DNA of 64,000 nt, taken from Streptomyces sp. Je 1-79 (lineage in GTDB: Bacteria > Actinomycetota > Actinomycetes > Streptomycetales > Streptomycetaceae). The stretch covers positions 124,001-188,000 of the forward strand of contig NZ_JAMGSL010000004.1 in assembly GCF_025195125.1 (NCBI RefSeq), written 5' to 3'. A program made the position numbers and the translations under genes. Of this stretch, positions 44,657 through 53,431 are shown in pieces (within the stretch, counting starts at the first letter, position 1; each line of letters begins with the position of its first letter). The notes under the pieces are model-generated. The model was not told the DNA's origin. It was given only the letters and a program-made list of their open reading frames with translations, and ran no database searches.

Positions 44657-45115
44657 TCACGACACCACGCCGTCACTCCGCGTGCGCAGGGCCGTCCAGG
44701 AGGGTGCGATCCCGGTCAGCTGGCAGGTGAGCAGATAGAGGGGGATCGGCGGGGTGTACGGAGACGTGCCGTCGGGGTGGTGGATCAGGCGGGGGCGGCG
44801 GTCGGGGATCTCCGCGCCGGGGGCGTAGCAGGACGGCAGCGGCCAGGTCACGTCCAGGTCCGAGCCGGTCGGGACCAGCCACCACCACCAGTCGGTGTCC
44901 GCGTAGACACAGCCCTTGGAAGGCAGCCGGGACAGGATCCGGAAGCCGTAGCGCGCGGGCACGCCGACCGCGTCGCAGCCCAGCGTCGTGAGGAAGTCCT
45001 GGGGGACGACCAGGCGGGTCGAGCCGTCGCCCGTCGGGGCGTCCGCGCCGGCCGCCCGGCCGGTGCCGCTCTGCTCCGGGACCCTGCGCGACCTCGGCGT
45101 CAGGAGGGTCGCCAT
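44657..45115 (-). CDS. Conserved Streptomyces hypothetical protein
   Basis: 152 residues, not recognised. The N-terminal 40 residues are hydrophilic. The rest is compact and aromatic-rich (RLVVPQDFLTTLGCDAVGVPARYGF, YADTDWWWWLVPTGSD, LPLYLLTCQLTGIAPSW-like end), suggesting a folded cytoplasmic domain with two conserved-looking cysteines. ATG 45115 has GAGG upstream and lies 5 bp after the stop of the anti-sigma-like gene. It is between a regulator-like ATPase and a methyltransferase, but context gives no clear function. Confidence 0.65.
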   Translation of the reverse strand: MATLLTPRSRRVPEQSGTGRAAGADAPTGDGSTRLVVPQDFLTTLGCDAVGVPARYGFRILSRLPSKGCVYADTDWWWWLVPTGSDLDVTWPLPSCYAPGAEIPDRRPRLIHHPDGTSPYTPPIPLYLLTCQLTGIAPSWTALRTRSDGVVS

Positions 45116-45120
45116 CGACC

Positions 45121-45606
45121 TCAGCACGTGTACCCCATGCCGTGGGCCAGCTCGGCCCAGACGACACGCGCCGTGCCGTGTCCCGTACTGTCCGCTCCCC
45201 ACGCGCTGGACAGCGCTTCCACGAGCACCAGCCCCCGGCCGCGTTCCTCCTCGCCGCAGTCCCGGATCAGCGGATCGGCGGGGCCGCCCTCGTCCCGTAC
45301 CGCTATGCGCAACTGCTCTTCCCCCTCGCGGAGTTCACAGACGACATGGCTGCTCGCGGTGTGCACGACCGCGTTGGTGACCAGCTCGGAGACGATCAAC
45401 GTGACCGTGTCGCGTATATCGGGGTCGCAGCCCCAGAGGATAAGCCGCTCCTCCGCCAGCCGGCGGGCGCGCGAGACGGAATCCGTACGGGCGGGAAGCT
45501 CGAAGGCGAACCGGCGGACGTCGTGACGGAGAACATCGGTGTGTGGGCGCTGCTGCATGACGCGGGGGCTCATGAGACCTGAGGGGAGCGCGTTACCAGA
45601 AGCCAC
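45121..45606 (-). CDS. RsbW/anti-sigma-like histidine-kinase-fold ATP-binding protein
   Basis: 161 residues with a single HATPase_c_2 domain. The N-box is SELVTNAVVHTAS, the G1 box RIAVRDEGGPADP, and the G2 region is GRGLVLVEALSSAWG. Such stand-alone domains in Streptomyces are anti-sigma factor kinases. GTG 45606 has GAGGAA six bases upstream. It is divergent from an XRE regulator with DUF397 partner, the WhiJ/AbaA-like triad found many times in Streptomyces chromosomes and linked to development and antibiotic control. Downstream genes are a hypothetical protein and a methyltransferase. Confidence 0.9.
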   Translation of the reverse strand: MASGNALPSGLMSPRVMQQRPHTDVLRHDVRRFAFELPARTDSVSRARRLAEERLILWGCDPDIRDTVTLIVSELVTNAVVHTASSHVVCELREGEEQLRIAVRDEGGPADPLIRDCGEEERGRGLVLVEALSSAWGADSTGHGTARVVWAELAHGMGYTC

Positions 45607-45713
45607 GACCGGTTCCTCACAACAGTGGGTAAGCAGTGCCGTGAGTCGCCCCCGAGGCAGCGCACGGCAGCAGCGCGTACTGGTTCACCGGAATACTCTG
45701 CTCCCGACTCGGA

Positions 45714-45749
45714 CACTTGGCAAGTGGCACTCTGAAAATTGCAGAGTGC
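45714..45749. promoter_or_regulatory. Compound palindromic operator in divergent XRE/anti-sigma promoter
   Basis: Two abutting dyads: CACTTG-g-CAAGTG (45714-45726) and GCACTCTG-N7-CAGAGTGC (45727-45734 with 45742-45749). They lie 65-100 bp upstream of the XRE start. TTGCCA within the first dyad could be the -35 box of the minus-strand operon. Confidence 0.6.
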
Positions 45750-45813
45750 TGTGTTCTCTCTGGCCGGGTTCGTGGCACACTCAAGCCAAACAGCGCGTCG
45801 GGGAGGTCTGAGA

Positions 45814-46677
45814 GTGAGCGAGCCGCGGTCCGCCCCCACGGTGGGACAGGTCGTTCTCGGCAAGCGTCTGCAGGATCTGCGCGAGCGGGCCGGCCTGAAG
45901 CGGGAGGAGGCCGCCAGGATCCTCCGCGTCGCTCCGGCCACCATCCGCCGCATGGAGACCGCGGAGGTCGCGCTGAAGATCCCGTACGTCCAGCTCCTGC
46001 TGAAGGCGTACGGCATCACGGAATCCGAGGCCGAGGCGTTCGTCGCCCTCGCCGAGGAGGCCAACCTTCCCGGCTGGTGGCAGCGGTTCCATGACGTGCT
46101 GCCCGGCTGGTTCTCCATGTACGTCAGCCTGGAGGGGGCCGCGAGCCTCATCCGCGCGTACGAGCCCCAGTTCGTCCCCGGTCTGCTGCAGACCGAGGGG
46201 TACGCCCGCGCCATTCTGCGCAGCGGGGCGGTCGGCGGCGGCAGTGCCGAGGAGATCGATCGTCATGTAGCCCTGCGGATGGAGCGTCAGTCCCTGCTGA
46301 CCAGGGAGGACGCCCCGAAGCTCTGGGTGATCATGGACGAGACGGTCTTCCGCCGACCGGTCGGTGACGGGCCCGAAGTGATGCGCGACCAGCTCGACCG
46401 GCTGCTCGAAGCGTCCGAGCTGCCGAACGTCACCCTGCAGATCGCGGAGTTCGCGTCCGGCCATCATCCCGGAACGTACGGACCGTTCGTCCTCTTCCGC
46501 TTCGCCGTGCCCGAACTCCCGGACATGGTCTACAGCGAGTACCTCACCGGCGCCGTCTATCTCGACGCGCGCCCCGAGGTGGCCTCCCATCTCGAGGTCA
46601 TGGACCGAATGGCGGCTCAGGCCGCGACTGCACAACGCACGAAGGAGATCCTCCGGGGTCTCCGCGAGGAGCTGTGA
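45814..46677 (+). CDS. XRE-type HTH regulator with DUF5753 (WhiJ-like)
   Basis: 287 residues. An XRE HTH lies at about 12-70 (LGKRLQDLRERAGLKREEAARIL, APATIRRMETAE). The DUF5753 domain runs from about 95 to the end (IRAYEPQFVPGLLQTEGYARAIL, RQSLLTREDAPKLWVIMDETVFRRPVG, LPDMVYSEYLTGAVYLD). GTG 45814 follows GGGGAGG. The DUF397 gene starts directly after its stop. These pairs behave like antitoxin-like regulators controlling development or secondary metabolism; this one probably binds the palindromes upstream. Confidence 0.92.
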   Translation: MSEPRSAPTVGQVVLGKRLQDLRERAGLKREEAARILRVAPATIRRMETAEVALKIPYVQLLLKAYGITESEAEAFVALAEEANLPGWWQRFHDVLPGWFSMYVSLEGAASLIRAYEPQFVPGLLQTEGYARAILRSGAVGGGSAEEIDRHVALRMERQSLLTREDAPKLWVIMDETVFRRPVGDGPEVMRDQLDRLLEASELPNVTLQIAEFASGHHPGTYGPFVLFRFAVPELPDMVYSEYLTGAVYLDARPEVASHLEVMDRMAAQAATAQRTKEILRGLREEL

Positions 46678-46914
46678 ATGGATCGCATATACAACGGCAT
46701 GCCCGCCGCGGATCTCGGTGCCGAAGGCTGGCACAAGCCGTGGAGCGGCGGCAACGGGGGCAACTGCGTGGAGGCCATGAAGCTGGCCGACGGCAGAGTC
46801 GCCGTGCGACAGTCCGCAGACCCTGAAGGACCGGCGCTCATCTACACCCACGGCGAGATCGCCGCGTTCATCCAGGGAGCGAAATCAGGTCAGGCCGACT
46901 TTCTGCTCACCTGA
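46678..46914 (+). CDS. DUF397 small protein
   Basis: 78 residues with the DUF397 signature: a Trp-Ser segment followed by GGNCVEAMKLADGRVAVRQSADPEGPALIY and a terminal FIQGAKSGQAD. The ATG follows the XRE stop immediately (TGA ATG), so the pair is co-translated. DUF397 proteins are obligate partners of WhiJ-like regulators in actinomycetes; the molecular role is thought to be modulating the regulator. Confidence 0.92.
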   Translation: MDRIYNGMPAADLGAEGWHKPWSGGNGGNCVEAMKLADGRVAVRQSADPEGPALIYTHGEIAAFIQGAKSGQADFLLT

Positions 46915-46991
46915 CCCCTTCCGTCACACCCCTACCGTCGCGTAACTCTTGCTGCAGTGCCAGTAGTTCCACTCCCGGACCAGGAGCCCCG

Positions 46992-47798
46992 ATGAGCCAG
47001 GACCCCGCAACCGTACGGATCGACACCAGCAAGCCGCACCCCGCGCGGATGTACGACTGGTTCCTGGGCGGCAAGGACAACTACCCCGTCGACGAGGAGA
47101 TGGCCAGGCAGCTTCTCACCGTCGACGCCCGCGGCCGGGACATGGCGCGGGTCAACCGGGCCTTCATGCACCGCGCCATCCGCTGGCTCAGCGCCAACGG
47201 CGTACGGCAGTACCTGGACATCGGCACCGGCATCCCGACCGAGCCGAACCTGCACCAGATAGCCCAGCGGGCCGCGCCCGATTCGCGGATCGTCTACTGC
47301 GACAACGACCCGATCGTGCTCGCGCACGCGGCCGCGCTGCTGCGATCGACGCCCGAAGGGGCCACCGAGTACATCCAGGCGGACGCCCGCGACCCCGAGG
47401 TCATCCTCGAAAGGGCCGGAAAGATCCTTGATTTCGACCAGCCCATCGCTCTGTCGATGCTCGCCCTGCTGCACTTCGTCGGGGACGAGGACGGGGCGTA
47501 CGACCTGGTCGGCAAGCTCGTCGACAAGCTGGCTCCCGGCAGCTACCTCGTCCTCTCGCACGTCACCGGGGACTTCGACCCGGAGGGCGCCGCGAAGGCC
47601 GTGGGCATGTACAAGGCCCGCGGACTGACGCTGCGGCCCCGCTCGCGCGACGAGCTGGCCGCGTTCTTCGACGGGCTCGAGCTCGTCGAGCCCGGGGTCA
47701 CGCTGACCGCCGAGTGGCACCCGGAGCTCGGTGAGGTCGTCCCGGTCCAGGGCGACGACCCGATCCCCGGCTGGGCCGCCGTCGGCCGCAAGGGCTGA
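46992..47798 (+). CDS. DUF574-type SAM-dependent methyltransferase
   Basis: 268 residues of the actinomycete-specific methyltransferase family (Methyltransf_19/DUF574). It begins with the diagnostic PHPARMYDWFLGGKDNYPVDEE, and has motif I YLDIGTGIPTEPNLHQIA and a VYCDNDPIVLAHAAALL adenosine-binding loop. Function of the family is unknown; members often sit next to XRE-DUF397 pairs, as here. CCAGGAGC precedes ATG 46992. A perfect 15-bp hairpin lies just downstream. Confidence 0.9.
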   Translation: MSQDPATVRIDTSKPHPARMYDWFLGGKDNYPVDEEMARQLLTVDARGRDMARVNRAFMHRAIRWLSANGVRQYLDIGTGIPTEPNLHQIAQRAAPDSRIVYCDNDPIVLAHAAALLRSTPEGATEYIQADARDPEVILERAGKILDFDQPIALSMLALLHFVGDEDGAYDLVGKLVDKLAPGSYLVLSHVTGDFDPEGAAKAVGMYKARGLTLRPRSRDELAAFFDGLELVEPGVTLTAEWHPELGEVVPVQGDDPIPGWAAVGRKG

Positions 47799-47820
47799 CG
47801 GACGGGCGCCGGTACGCGTC

Positions 47821-47854
47821 GAAGGCCCGCGGACCCTCCGGTCCGCGGGCCTTC
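47821..47854. terminator. Bidirectional terminator between convergent genes
   Basis: Perfect 15-bp stem (47821-47835 with 47840-47854) and 4-nt loop, between the DUF574 methyltransferase and the M64 peptidase gene. Confidence 0.85.
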
Positions 47855-47885
47855 GTGTGCCTCCGACGCCCGGCGCCGGGCTGCC

Positions 47886-49790
47886 TCAGCTCCGGGGCTT
47901 GACGAGTGTCACCAGGAAGGACTTCGCCGGGCCCACGTTGCCCGCCGCGTCGATCGTGCGGTACTCGACCGTATGCGTGCCGTAGTCCGGCGTGGCGTCG
48001 TCCCACGGCACCGCCCGGCTCCGTCCCAGCTTTCCGTAGACGAGATCGTCGATGACCGTCCCGCTCGGCGAGAAGCGGAACGGCGCCTCGGCATCGGTCG
48101 GCCAGCCGTAGTACGTGTACCAGCCGTCGCCGTCCACCCGGAACTGGCTTACCACGGAGCCGGGTTGGTCGTCGCGGGCCGTCAGCCCCATCGTGAACGC
48201 GCCGTCGTAGACGTACTCGACGGGACGGCCCGGCCGGTGCACCGTGCGCAGCGGCTCGGAGAGCTCGTACGACGCCGTCGCCGGCCGGGCGTCCACCGTC
48301 CACGTCAACTCGGCTCCGCTGCCCGGGATCCGGGCGGTGAGCGCGTGGCTGCCGGGGGTGAGCCGCAGCGAACGCAGGTCCAGATCACGGTCGTTGCCCG
48401 GGTTGGCGACCGGACGGCCGTCGAGCCGCCACCGGACGGGAAGGGTACGGCGCACAGGATGGGTCGTGTCGGCGTGGACCACCGAGCGCGCGCCGACCGG
48501 GGACGTCGTCGGGGTGTGGCCCGTGAACGCCGCCTCCACCGCCGCCTCCGGTGTGGTCAGGGCGCGGTCCACGGTCCAGCTCACCGTGCGCGTCAGCGCC
48601 GCCGAACCGCGGACGGCGGGGTCGCGCACGAAGGGCGTCGGATCGCTCACCGTCGCCGTCAGGGTGTGCGCGCCGGGGGAGAGGCGCAGCGCACGCAGGT
48701 CGACCGTACGGGCGCCCCCGGTGTCGAGCGTCCGGCCGTCGAGCTTCCACACCACGTCGAGTTCACCGCCCAGCGGATGCAGGGTGTCGACCCAGACCGT
48801 CCGGTCGGCCCCGATCGGCGCCGCGGTGGGTGTGTGGGCCTCGACGAGGTTCACCTTGGCCGAGATCGCCCGCACCATCACCTCGCGCTCGACCTGGTCG
48901 AAGGCGTAGCCCAGCGTCTTCATGATCGAGTGCCTGCTCGGCCGCCAGACGCCCTCGGTGCTGTACAGACCGCCCTCGTGCCGGCCGATGACGCCGCCCG
49001 CCTCGCTCGGCTCGCCCAGCCAGCGCCACCACTTGGCGCGCTGCTCCCGCATCTGCCGCTCGGTCAGCAGGGTGTGGTGCGCCGACGCGGGCTCCGTCCC
49101 CTCGTACGTGCCGCCCGCGACCCCGCGCGCGTAGTAGTCGTACTCGTCCTGGAGCCCGCCCAGCGAGTGGCCGATCTCGTGCGGGGTGATCAGCGAGGAC
49201 AGCGCGTTCCCGCCGGACGCGGTGGCGTAGCTGCCGCCCGCGCCCCCGTAGGTGTCGCTGTTCGCCAGGGCCACGATCTGCCGGTTGGCGCCGGTCGTGC
49301 CCGGGACCAGATCGGCGAGCGCGCCGGCCTTCGCGCTGTCGACGGTCAGCAGCCGCTGTACGCTGCCGGGGTTGCAGCCGCCCCAGAAGGCCATGTCGAG
49401 CGGGGTGTCGCGCCGGGGCGCGTCGAGCCCCGGATCGCAGTCCACCCCCGACTCCGGCGAAGGGACCTCCACCGCCCAGACGTTGATGTACGAGCGGTAC
49501 GAGGCGAACGGCTCGATGCTCCACAGCACGCCCAGGTGCCTGTCGACGTCCGCCCGGAACTCGTCCGTCTCCTCGGCCGTGTAGCCGTCGCCCATGACCA
49601 CGAGGTTGAAGCGCTTCTCGGCGGGTCCGGTGAGCTGGACGGGGACGACCTCCGCCGAGGCGGGGGCGATGCCGGCGGGCGCCGCGGACTCGGCGACCGC
49701 CGGTCCTGCTCCCACCAGTCCGGCGGTCAGCAGACAGCCCGTGGCGAGACGGGCCATCGCCCTTCGAAGACGTGTGCCAGGTGAGTCCAT
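47886..49790 (-). CDS. Secreted M64-family metallopeptidase (IgA peptidase-like) with two Ig-like repeats
   Basis: 634 residues. An N-terminal signal peptide (RRAMARLATGCLLTAGLVGAG) is followed by the M64 domain starting FNLVVMGDGYTAEE. The zinc motif HEIGHSLGGLQDEYD lies near residue 205-220. Two roughly 85-residue beta-sandwich repeats follow (each with VDTLHP/ADTTHP, WKLDGR/WRLDGR and LRLSPGAHTLTA/LRLTPGSHALTA), and then a last beta domain. It is a secreted protease; substrates in Streptomyces are unknown. ATG 49790. Confidence 0.9.
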   Translation of the reverse strand: MDSPGTRLRRAMARLATGCLLTAGLVGAGPAVAESAAPAGIAPASAEVVPVQLTGPAEKRFNLVVMGDGYTAEETDEFRADVDRHLGVLWSIEPFASYRSYINVWAVEVPSPESGVDCDPGLDAPRRDTPLDMAFWGGCNPGSVQRLLTVDSAKAGALADLVPGTTGANRQIVALANSDTYGGAGGSYATASGGNALSSLITPHEIGHSLGGLQDEYDYYARGVAGGTYEGTEPASAHHTLLTERQMREQRAKWWRWLGEPSEAGGVIGRHEGGLYSTEGVWRPSRHSIMKTLGYAFDQVEREVMVRAISAKVNLVEAHTPTAAPIGADRTVWVDTLHPLGGELDVVWKLDGRTLDTGGARTVDLRALRLSPGAHTLTATVSDPTPFVRDPAVRGSAALTRTVSWTVDRALTTPEAAVEAAFTGHTPTTSPVGARSVVHADTTHPVRRTLPVRWRLDGRPVANPGNDRDLDLRSLRLTPGSHALTARIPGSGAELTWTVDARPATASYELSEPLRTVHRPGRPVEYVYDGAFTMGLTARDDQPGSVVSQFRVDGDGWYTYYGWPTDAEAPFRFSPSGTVIDDLVYGKLGRSRAVPWDDATPDYGTHTVEYRTIDAAGNVGPAKSFLVTLVKPRS

Positions 49791-49859
49791 GGGGCGCGAG
49801 CGTATGCCGCGCCCCCTGTGGCGTAAAGATGTTCGCCGGACAGTCGTCCGGTCGCCGTG

Positions 49860-51203
49860 TCAGCTGCGCAGGTACGCCAGTTCCGCGTGTTCGGCCGTGT
49901 AGCCGTCGACGAGCCGGCGCGCCACCGAGACCGAGTCGACCAGCGGGTGCAGCGCGAACGCCTTCACCGCCGTCGCCCGTGATCCGCTCTCCGCCGCCGC
50001 GAGCACCTCGCGCTCGACCGCCTTGACCGCCGTCACCAGACCCACCGCGTGGTACGGCAGGGGCGCCACGGAGACCGGATGGGCGCCGGCCGCGTCCACG
50101 ACGCAGGGCACCTCGATCACCGCGTCCGCGTCCAGCACCGAAAGGGTCGTGCCGTTACGGACGTTGAGGATGAGCGTGGCCCGCTCGTTCCGCGTGATCG
50201 CCCGCATCAGCGCCAGGGCCACCTTCTCGTACCCGCCCGACTCCAGGTCCTCCTCGTCGCGCTCGCCGATGCCGGCCGCCTCCCGGTTGGCGGCCATGTA
50301 GGTCGCCTCGCGGTCGGCGAGCGTACGGTGCCAGGTGGCCAGGGGAGGCGTGTCCGCCTTCCCCATCTCCCCGTAGAACCCGGCCTGCTGGTCGCTGAGA
50401 TAGGCGCCGCGCGTCCGCTCGGCCTGCTGGTAGGCGCGGACGGCCTCGCGGTTGAAGTAGTAGTAGTGCAGGTACTCGTTGGGGATCGCGCCGAGCGAGC
50501 GCAGCCACTCGGGGCCGAAGAGCCGGCCCTCCTCGAAGGAGCCGAGCGCCTGCTCGTCCGCGAGCAGCCGCGGCAGCTCGTCGCGTCCGCCGACGCGCAG
50601 CCCCCGCAGCCAGCCGAGGTGGTTGAGCCCGACGTAGTCGATCCACGCCTCGTCCGGGTCGGCGCCAAGGATCCGGGCGACCCGGCGGCCGAGCCCGACG
50701 GGGGAGTCACAGATGCCGACGACCCGGTCGCCGAGCACCCGCGCCATCGCCTCCGTCACCAGACCCGCCGGATTGGTGAAGTTGATGACCCAGGCGTCCG
50801 GGGCCAGGACCGAGATCCGCCGTGCGATCTGCACCGCGACCGGCACGGTCCGCAGCCCGTACGCGATGCCGCCCGCGCCGACCGTCTCCTGGCCCAGGAC
50901 CCCCTCGGCGAGGGCGATCCGCTCGTCGGCCGCCCGCCCCGCGAGACCGCCGACCCGGATCGCCGAGAAGACGAAGTCCGCCCCCCGCAGCGCCTCGTCC
51001 AGATCCGTCGTCGCCGTCACCTCAGGCGCGTCCGGCACCCCCGCCCCCTGCTCGGCGAGGACCCGGGCGATGGCCGAGAGCCGCCCGCCGTCGAGGTCGT
51101 GCAGCGTCACCCGCGTGACCCGCCCCTCGGCGTGGTCGCCGAGCAGCGCGCCGTACACCAGCGGGACCCGGAATCCGCCGCCTCCGAGAATCGTCAGTTT
51201 CAT
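49860..51203 (-). CDS. GH4 family 6-phospho-beta-glucosidase
   Basis: 447 residues, NAD- and Mn-dependent GH4 enzyme. NAD loop LTILGGGGFRVPLVYGAL; NFTNPAGLVTEA; metal-binding Cys in VGICDSPVGLGRR and His in VGLNHLGWLRG; EYLHYYYFNREAV. GH4 works by transient C3 oxidation rather than classical acid/base hydrolysis and cleaves phosphorylated beta-glucosides. Its ATG is only 17 bp from the divergent VOC gene, and TAGCGT six bases before the ATG suggests a leaderless transcript. Confidence 0.9.
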   Translation of the reverse strand: MKLTILGGGGFRVPLVYGALLGDHAEGRVTRVTLHDLDGGRLSAIARVLAEQGAGVPDAPEVTATTDLDEALRGADFVFSAIRVGGLAGRAADERIALAEGVLGQETVGAGGIAYGLRTVPVAVQIARRISVLAPDAWVINFTNPAGLVTEAMARVLGDRVVGICDSPVGLGRRVARILGADPDEAWIDYVGLNHLGWLRGLRVGGRDELPRLLADEQALGSFEEGRLFGPEWLRSLGAIPNEYLHYYYFNREAVRAYQQAERTRGAYLSDQQAGFYGEMGKADTPPLATWHRTLADREATYMAANREAAGIGERDEEDLESGGYEKVALALMRAITRNERATLILNVRNGTTLSVLDADAVIEVPCVVDAAGAHPVSVAPLPYHAVGLVTAVKAVEREVLAAAESGSRATAVKAFALHPLVDSVSVARRLVDGYTAEHAELAYLRS

Positions 51204-51220
51204 GGTCGTACGCTACCGGG
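51204..51220. promoter_or_regulatory. 17-bp gap holding opposed -10 elements of two leaderless genes
   Basis: Plus strand TACGCT (51209-51214), minus strand TAGCGT (51215-51210). Each lies six bases from its ATG. The -35 regions must lie inside the opposite genes. Confidence 0.45.
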
Positions 51221-51607
51221 ATGCATGTACTGAGCAGCCGGATCCTGCTCCGGCCGTCCGACCCCGACCGCTCGCGGCGCTTCTACGGAGACCGGCTCGG
51301 CCTCACGGTGTACCGCGAGTTCGGCACCGGGCCCGACCGGGGCACCGTCTACTTCCTGGGCGGCGGCTTCCTGGAGGTCTCCGGGCGCGCCGCCCCTGCC
51401 GAGCCCGCGCCACGGCTGCGGCTCTGGCTCCAGGTGGCGGACGTGCGGACGGCGCACCGGGACCTCGTCGGCCAGGGCGTCGAGATCCTGCGGGAGCCGG
51501 TGACCGAACCCTGGGGACTGGTCGAGATGTGGATCGCGGACCCCGACGGCGTGGAGATCGTCGTCGTCGAGGTCCCCGAGGACCATCCCCTGCGCTACCG
51601 CCCCTGA
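51221..51607 (+). CDS. VOC family (glyoxalase/bleomycin-resistance fold) protein
   Basis: 128 residues, a single vicinal-oxygen-chelate domain of two beta-alpha-beta-beta-beta units. Visible are SSRILLRPSDPDRSRRFYGDRLGL, YFLGGGFLEVSG, LRLWLQVADVRTAHRDL, and the closing metal-ligand Glu in DPDGVEIVVVEVPE. Members include lyases, dioxygenases and resistance proteins; this one cannot be assigned more closely. It is divergent from the GH4 gene with starts 17 bp apart. Confidence 0.87.
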   Translation: MHVLSSRILLRPSDPDRSRRFYGDRLGLTVYREFGTGPDRGTVYFLGGGFLEVSGRAAPAEPAPRLRLWLQVADVRTAHRDLVGQGVEILREPVTEPWGLVEMWIADPDGVEIVVVEVPEDHPLRYRP

Positions 51608-51620
51608 CCGGCCGGCCGGA

Positions 51621-53414
51621 TCACCCCACGTCGAGCGCGTTGCGCAGGCCGAGCCGGTACCGCAGTCGGTCGTGGCGCTTGAGCGACTCCAGCTCGGGGG
51701 CGCGGAACAGCGGCTGGACCGTGCAGCGCGCCGCCGTCGAGGCCGTCCGGTCGAGCAGCGCGTTGACGGCCTGCCGGGCGGAGGCGTTGGCGCCCTCCAT
51801 GGTGGCCAGGTCGATGTCGACGGCCACGTAGTCCCCGGCCAGATAGAAGTTCGGCACGTTCGTGGCGGCCTGCGGGCGGTTGTGGAAGGTGCCGACCGGG
51901 TGGATGAGGAGCTGGTCGTCGTTGGTCGGGTTCGGCGTGCCCAGACCGTCCACGCCCGGGTCCAGGAACCACGAGTGCAGGGCGCCGTCCTTCAGCACGG
52001 TACGGCCCGTGTCGTTGAACGCGGCCTTGAGCTGCGCCCAGACCTCGCGCGCGACCTCCGTACGGGTGCACTGCTTGGCCGTCCTGCCGTAGAGGATGCC
52101 GGGCACGTCCCACTCGGAGACGTCGACGGACAGACAGTCCACGACCGACCCGTCGCCGTAGTCGGCAGGGAAGTCACGGGTGGGCCAGTGGTGGGCCTGC
52201 TGGATGCAGGTCAGGGACCAGGGCGAGTCGATCAGGTTGGCGTGTCCGGCGAGCAGCGGCGCCCGTTCGGTCAGATAGAACTGGATGCCCGTCATCCAGT
52301 CCGTCTCCAGCCTGTCGCACCGGGCCAGCTGAGGATCGGCCGCCCGCAGCGCGGCGCCCCAGGTCCGCCGGGCGTGCTCCACCGGCATCGCGGAGATGTA
52401 GTGGTCGGCGGTCACCGAGCGCCGTACGCCGCCGGGGTCCTCGATCACGGCGGCGGAGATCCTCCGCCCCGCCGCGTCGTACGCCATCTCCCGTACCGTC
52501 CAGCCGACCTTGAACTCCACGCCCAGGCCCGTCAGATGGCTGACCCACGGGTCGATCCAGGCCTCGTTGGTGGGCAGGTCGAGGATCCGGTCGAGCGGTC
52601 CGTCGGCGCCGCGGCCGAGCGCGTTGAAGGCGAACGCCTCCAGGAGCGTGGCGACCGTACGGGTGCTGGCCTCCTCCGCCTTGGTGGCCACGATGTTCCG
52701 GGTGAGGCCGACGGCGAGGATGCGCTGGTAGTCGTAGCTCATCCGCCCGGCCCGCAGGAACTCCCACCAGGGGGTGGCCTCCCAGGTCCGGTTCCGCCGC
52801 TCGTCGCAGCTGGTGAGGAAGACCAGGAAGCGGTTGACGAAGTACGCGGTCTCGTGGAGCGGGATCGAGCCGGCGGTCTCCAGGAGCGCGGTCAGTGCCC
52901 GGCGGATCTCGTCGAGGGTGAGTTCGGCGGGCCGGTGGCCGGGCCAGGGGAGCGGGATGCGGAGGTCCTCGCGGCCGGTGCGGGCGAAGGCCATCTCGGC
53001 CGGGGCGACGAGGTTGTCCCACACGCCGTTGGCGTTCCCCGGGAAGGGGATGCGCCGCATCGTGTCGGGGAGGTTGTGGTAGATCCCGGGGATGAAGCGG
53101 AATCCGTGTTCGGCGGGGAGGGGCCGGCGGGCGCCGCGTGCGCTGTCGGGCACGTCCATCGAGCGGGCCTTGCCGCCGAGCGCCCGGCGCTCGTAGACGG
53201 TGACGCGGAAGCCGCGTTCGGCCAGTTCGTGGGCGGCGGTCAGGCCCGCGACGCCGCCGCCGAGGACCGCGACCGAGAGCGGCCCGTCCGTCGCCCCCGC
53301 GGCCGCGGCGCTCGCCTGGGCCGGCGTCGCTCCGACGGTGGCCGTGGCGGCGGCCGCGGTGGCCGCGGCGGCCGTGGTCACGAAGGTGCGTCGCGAGGTA
53401 CCCGTACGGTTCAT
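51621..53414 (-). CDS. Tat-type FAD-dependent oxidoreductase, hydroxysqualene dehydroxylase/phytoene desaturase-like
   Basis: 597 residues. The N-terminus has a twin-arginine motif and Ala-rich stretch (TSRRTFVTTAAAAT). The FAD-binding GxGxxG is in VAVLGGGVAGLTAAHELAERGF near residue 47, followed by GGKARSMDVP and EHGFRFIPGIYHNL as in HpnE-type hydroxysqualene dehydroxylases and carotenoid desaturases. The C-terminal FAD motif is FYLAGDYVAVDIDLATMEGA. No other terpenoid genes are nearby. A 13-bp palindrome sits 18 bp upstream of the ATG. Confidence 0.87.
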   Translation of the reverse strand: MNRTGTSRRTFVTTAAAATAAAATATVGATPAQASAAAAGATDGPLSVAVLGGGVAGLTAAHELAERGFRVTVYERRALGGKARSMDVPDSARGARRPLPAEHGFRFIPGIYHNLPDTMRRIPFPGNANGVWDNLVAPAEMAFARTGREDLRIPLPWPGHRPAELTLDEIRRALTALLETAGSIPLHETAYFVNRFLVFLTSCDERRNRTWEATPWWEFLRAGRMSYDYQRILAVGLTRNIVATKAEEASTRTVATLLEAFAFNALGRGADGPLDRILDLPTNEAWIDPWVSHLTGLGVEFKVGWTVREMAYDAAGRRISAAVIEDPGGVRRSVTADHYISAMPVEHARRTWGAALRAADPQLARCDRLETDWMTGIQFYLTERAPLLAGHANLIDSPWSLTCIQQAHHWPTRDFPADYGDGSVVDCLSVDVSEWDVPGILYGRTAKQCTRTEVAREVWAQLKAAFNDTGRTVLKDGALHSWFLDPGVDGLGTPNPTNDDQLLIHPVGTFHNRPQAATNVPNFYLAGDYVAVDIDLATMEGANASARQAVNALLDRTASTAARCTVQPLFRAPELESLKRHDRLRYRLGLRNALDVG

Positions 53415-53431
53415 GCCCCAGCCCCTTTGCC

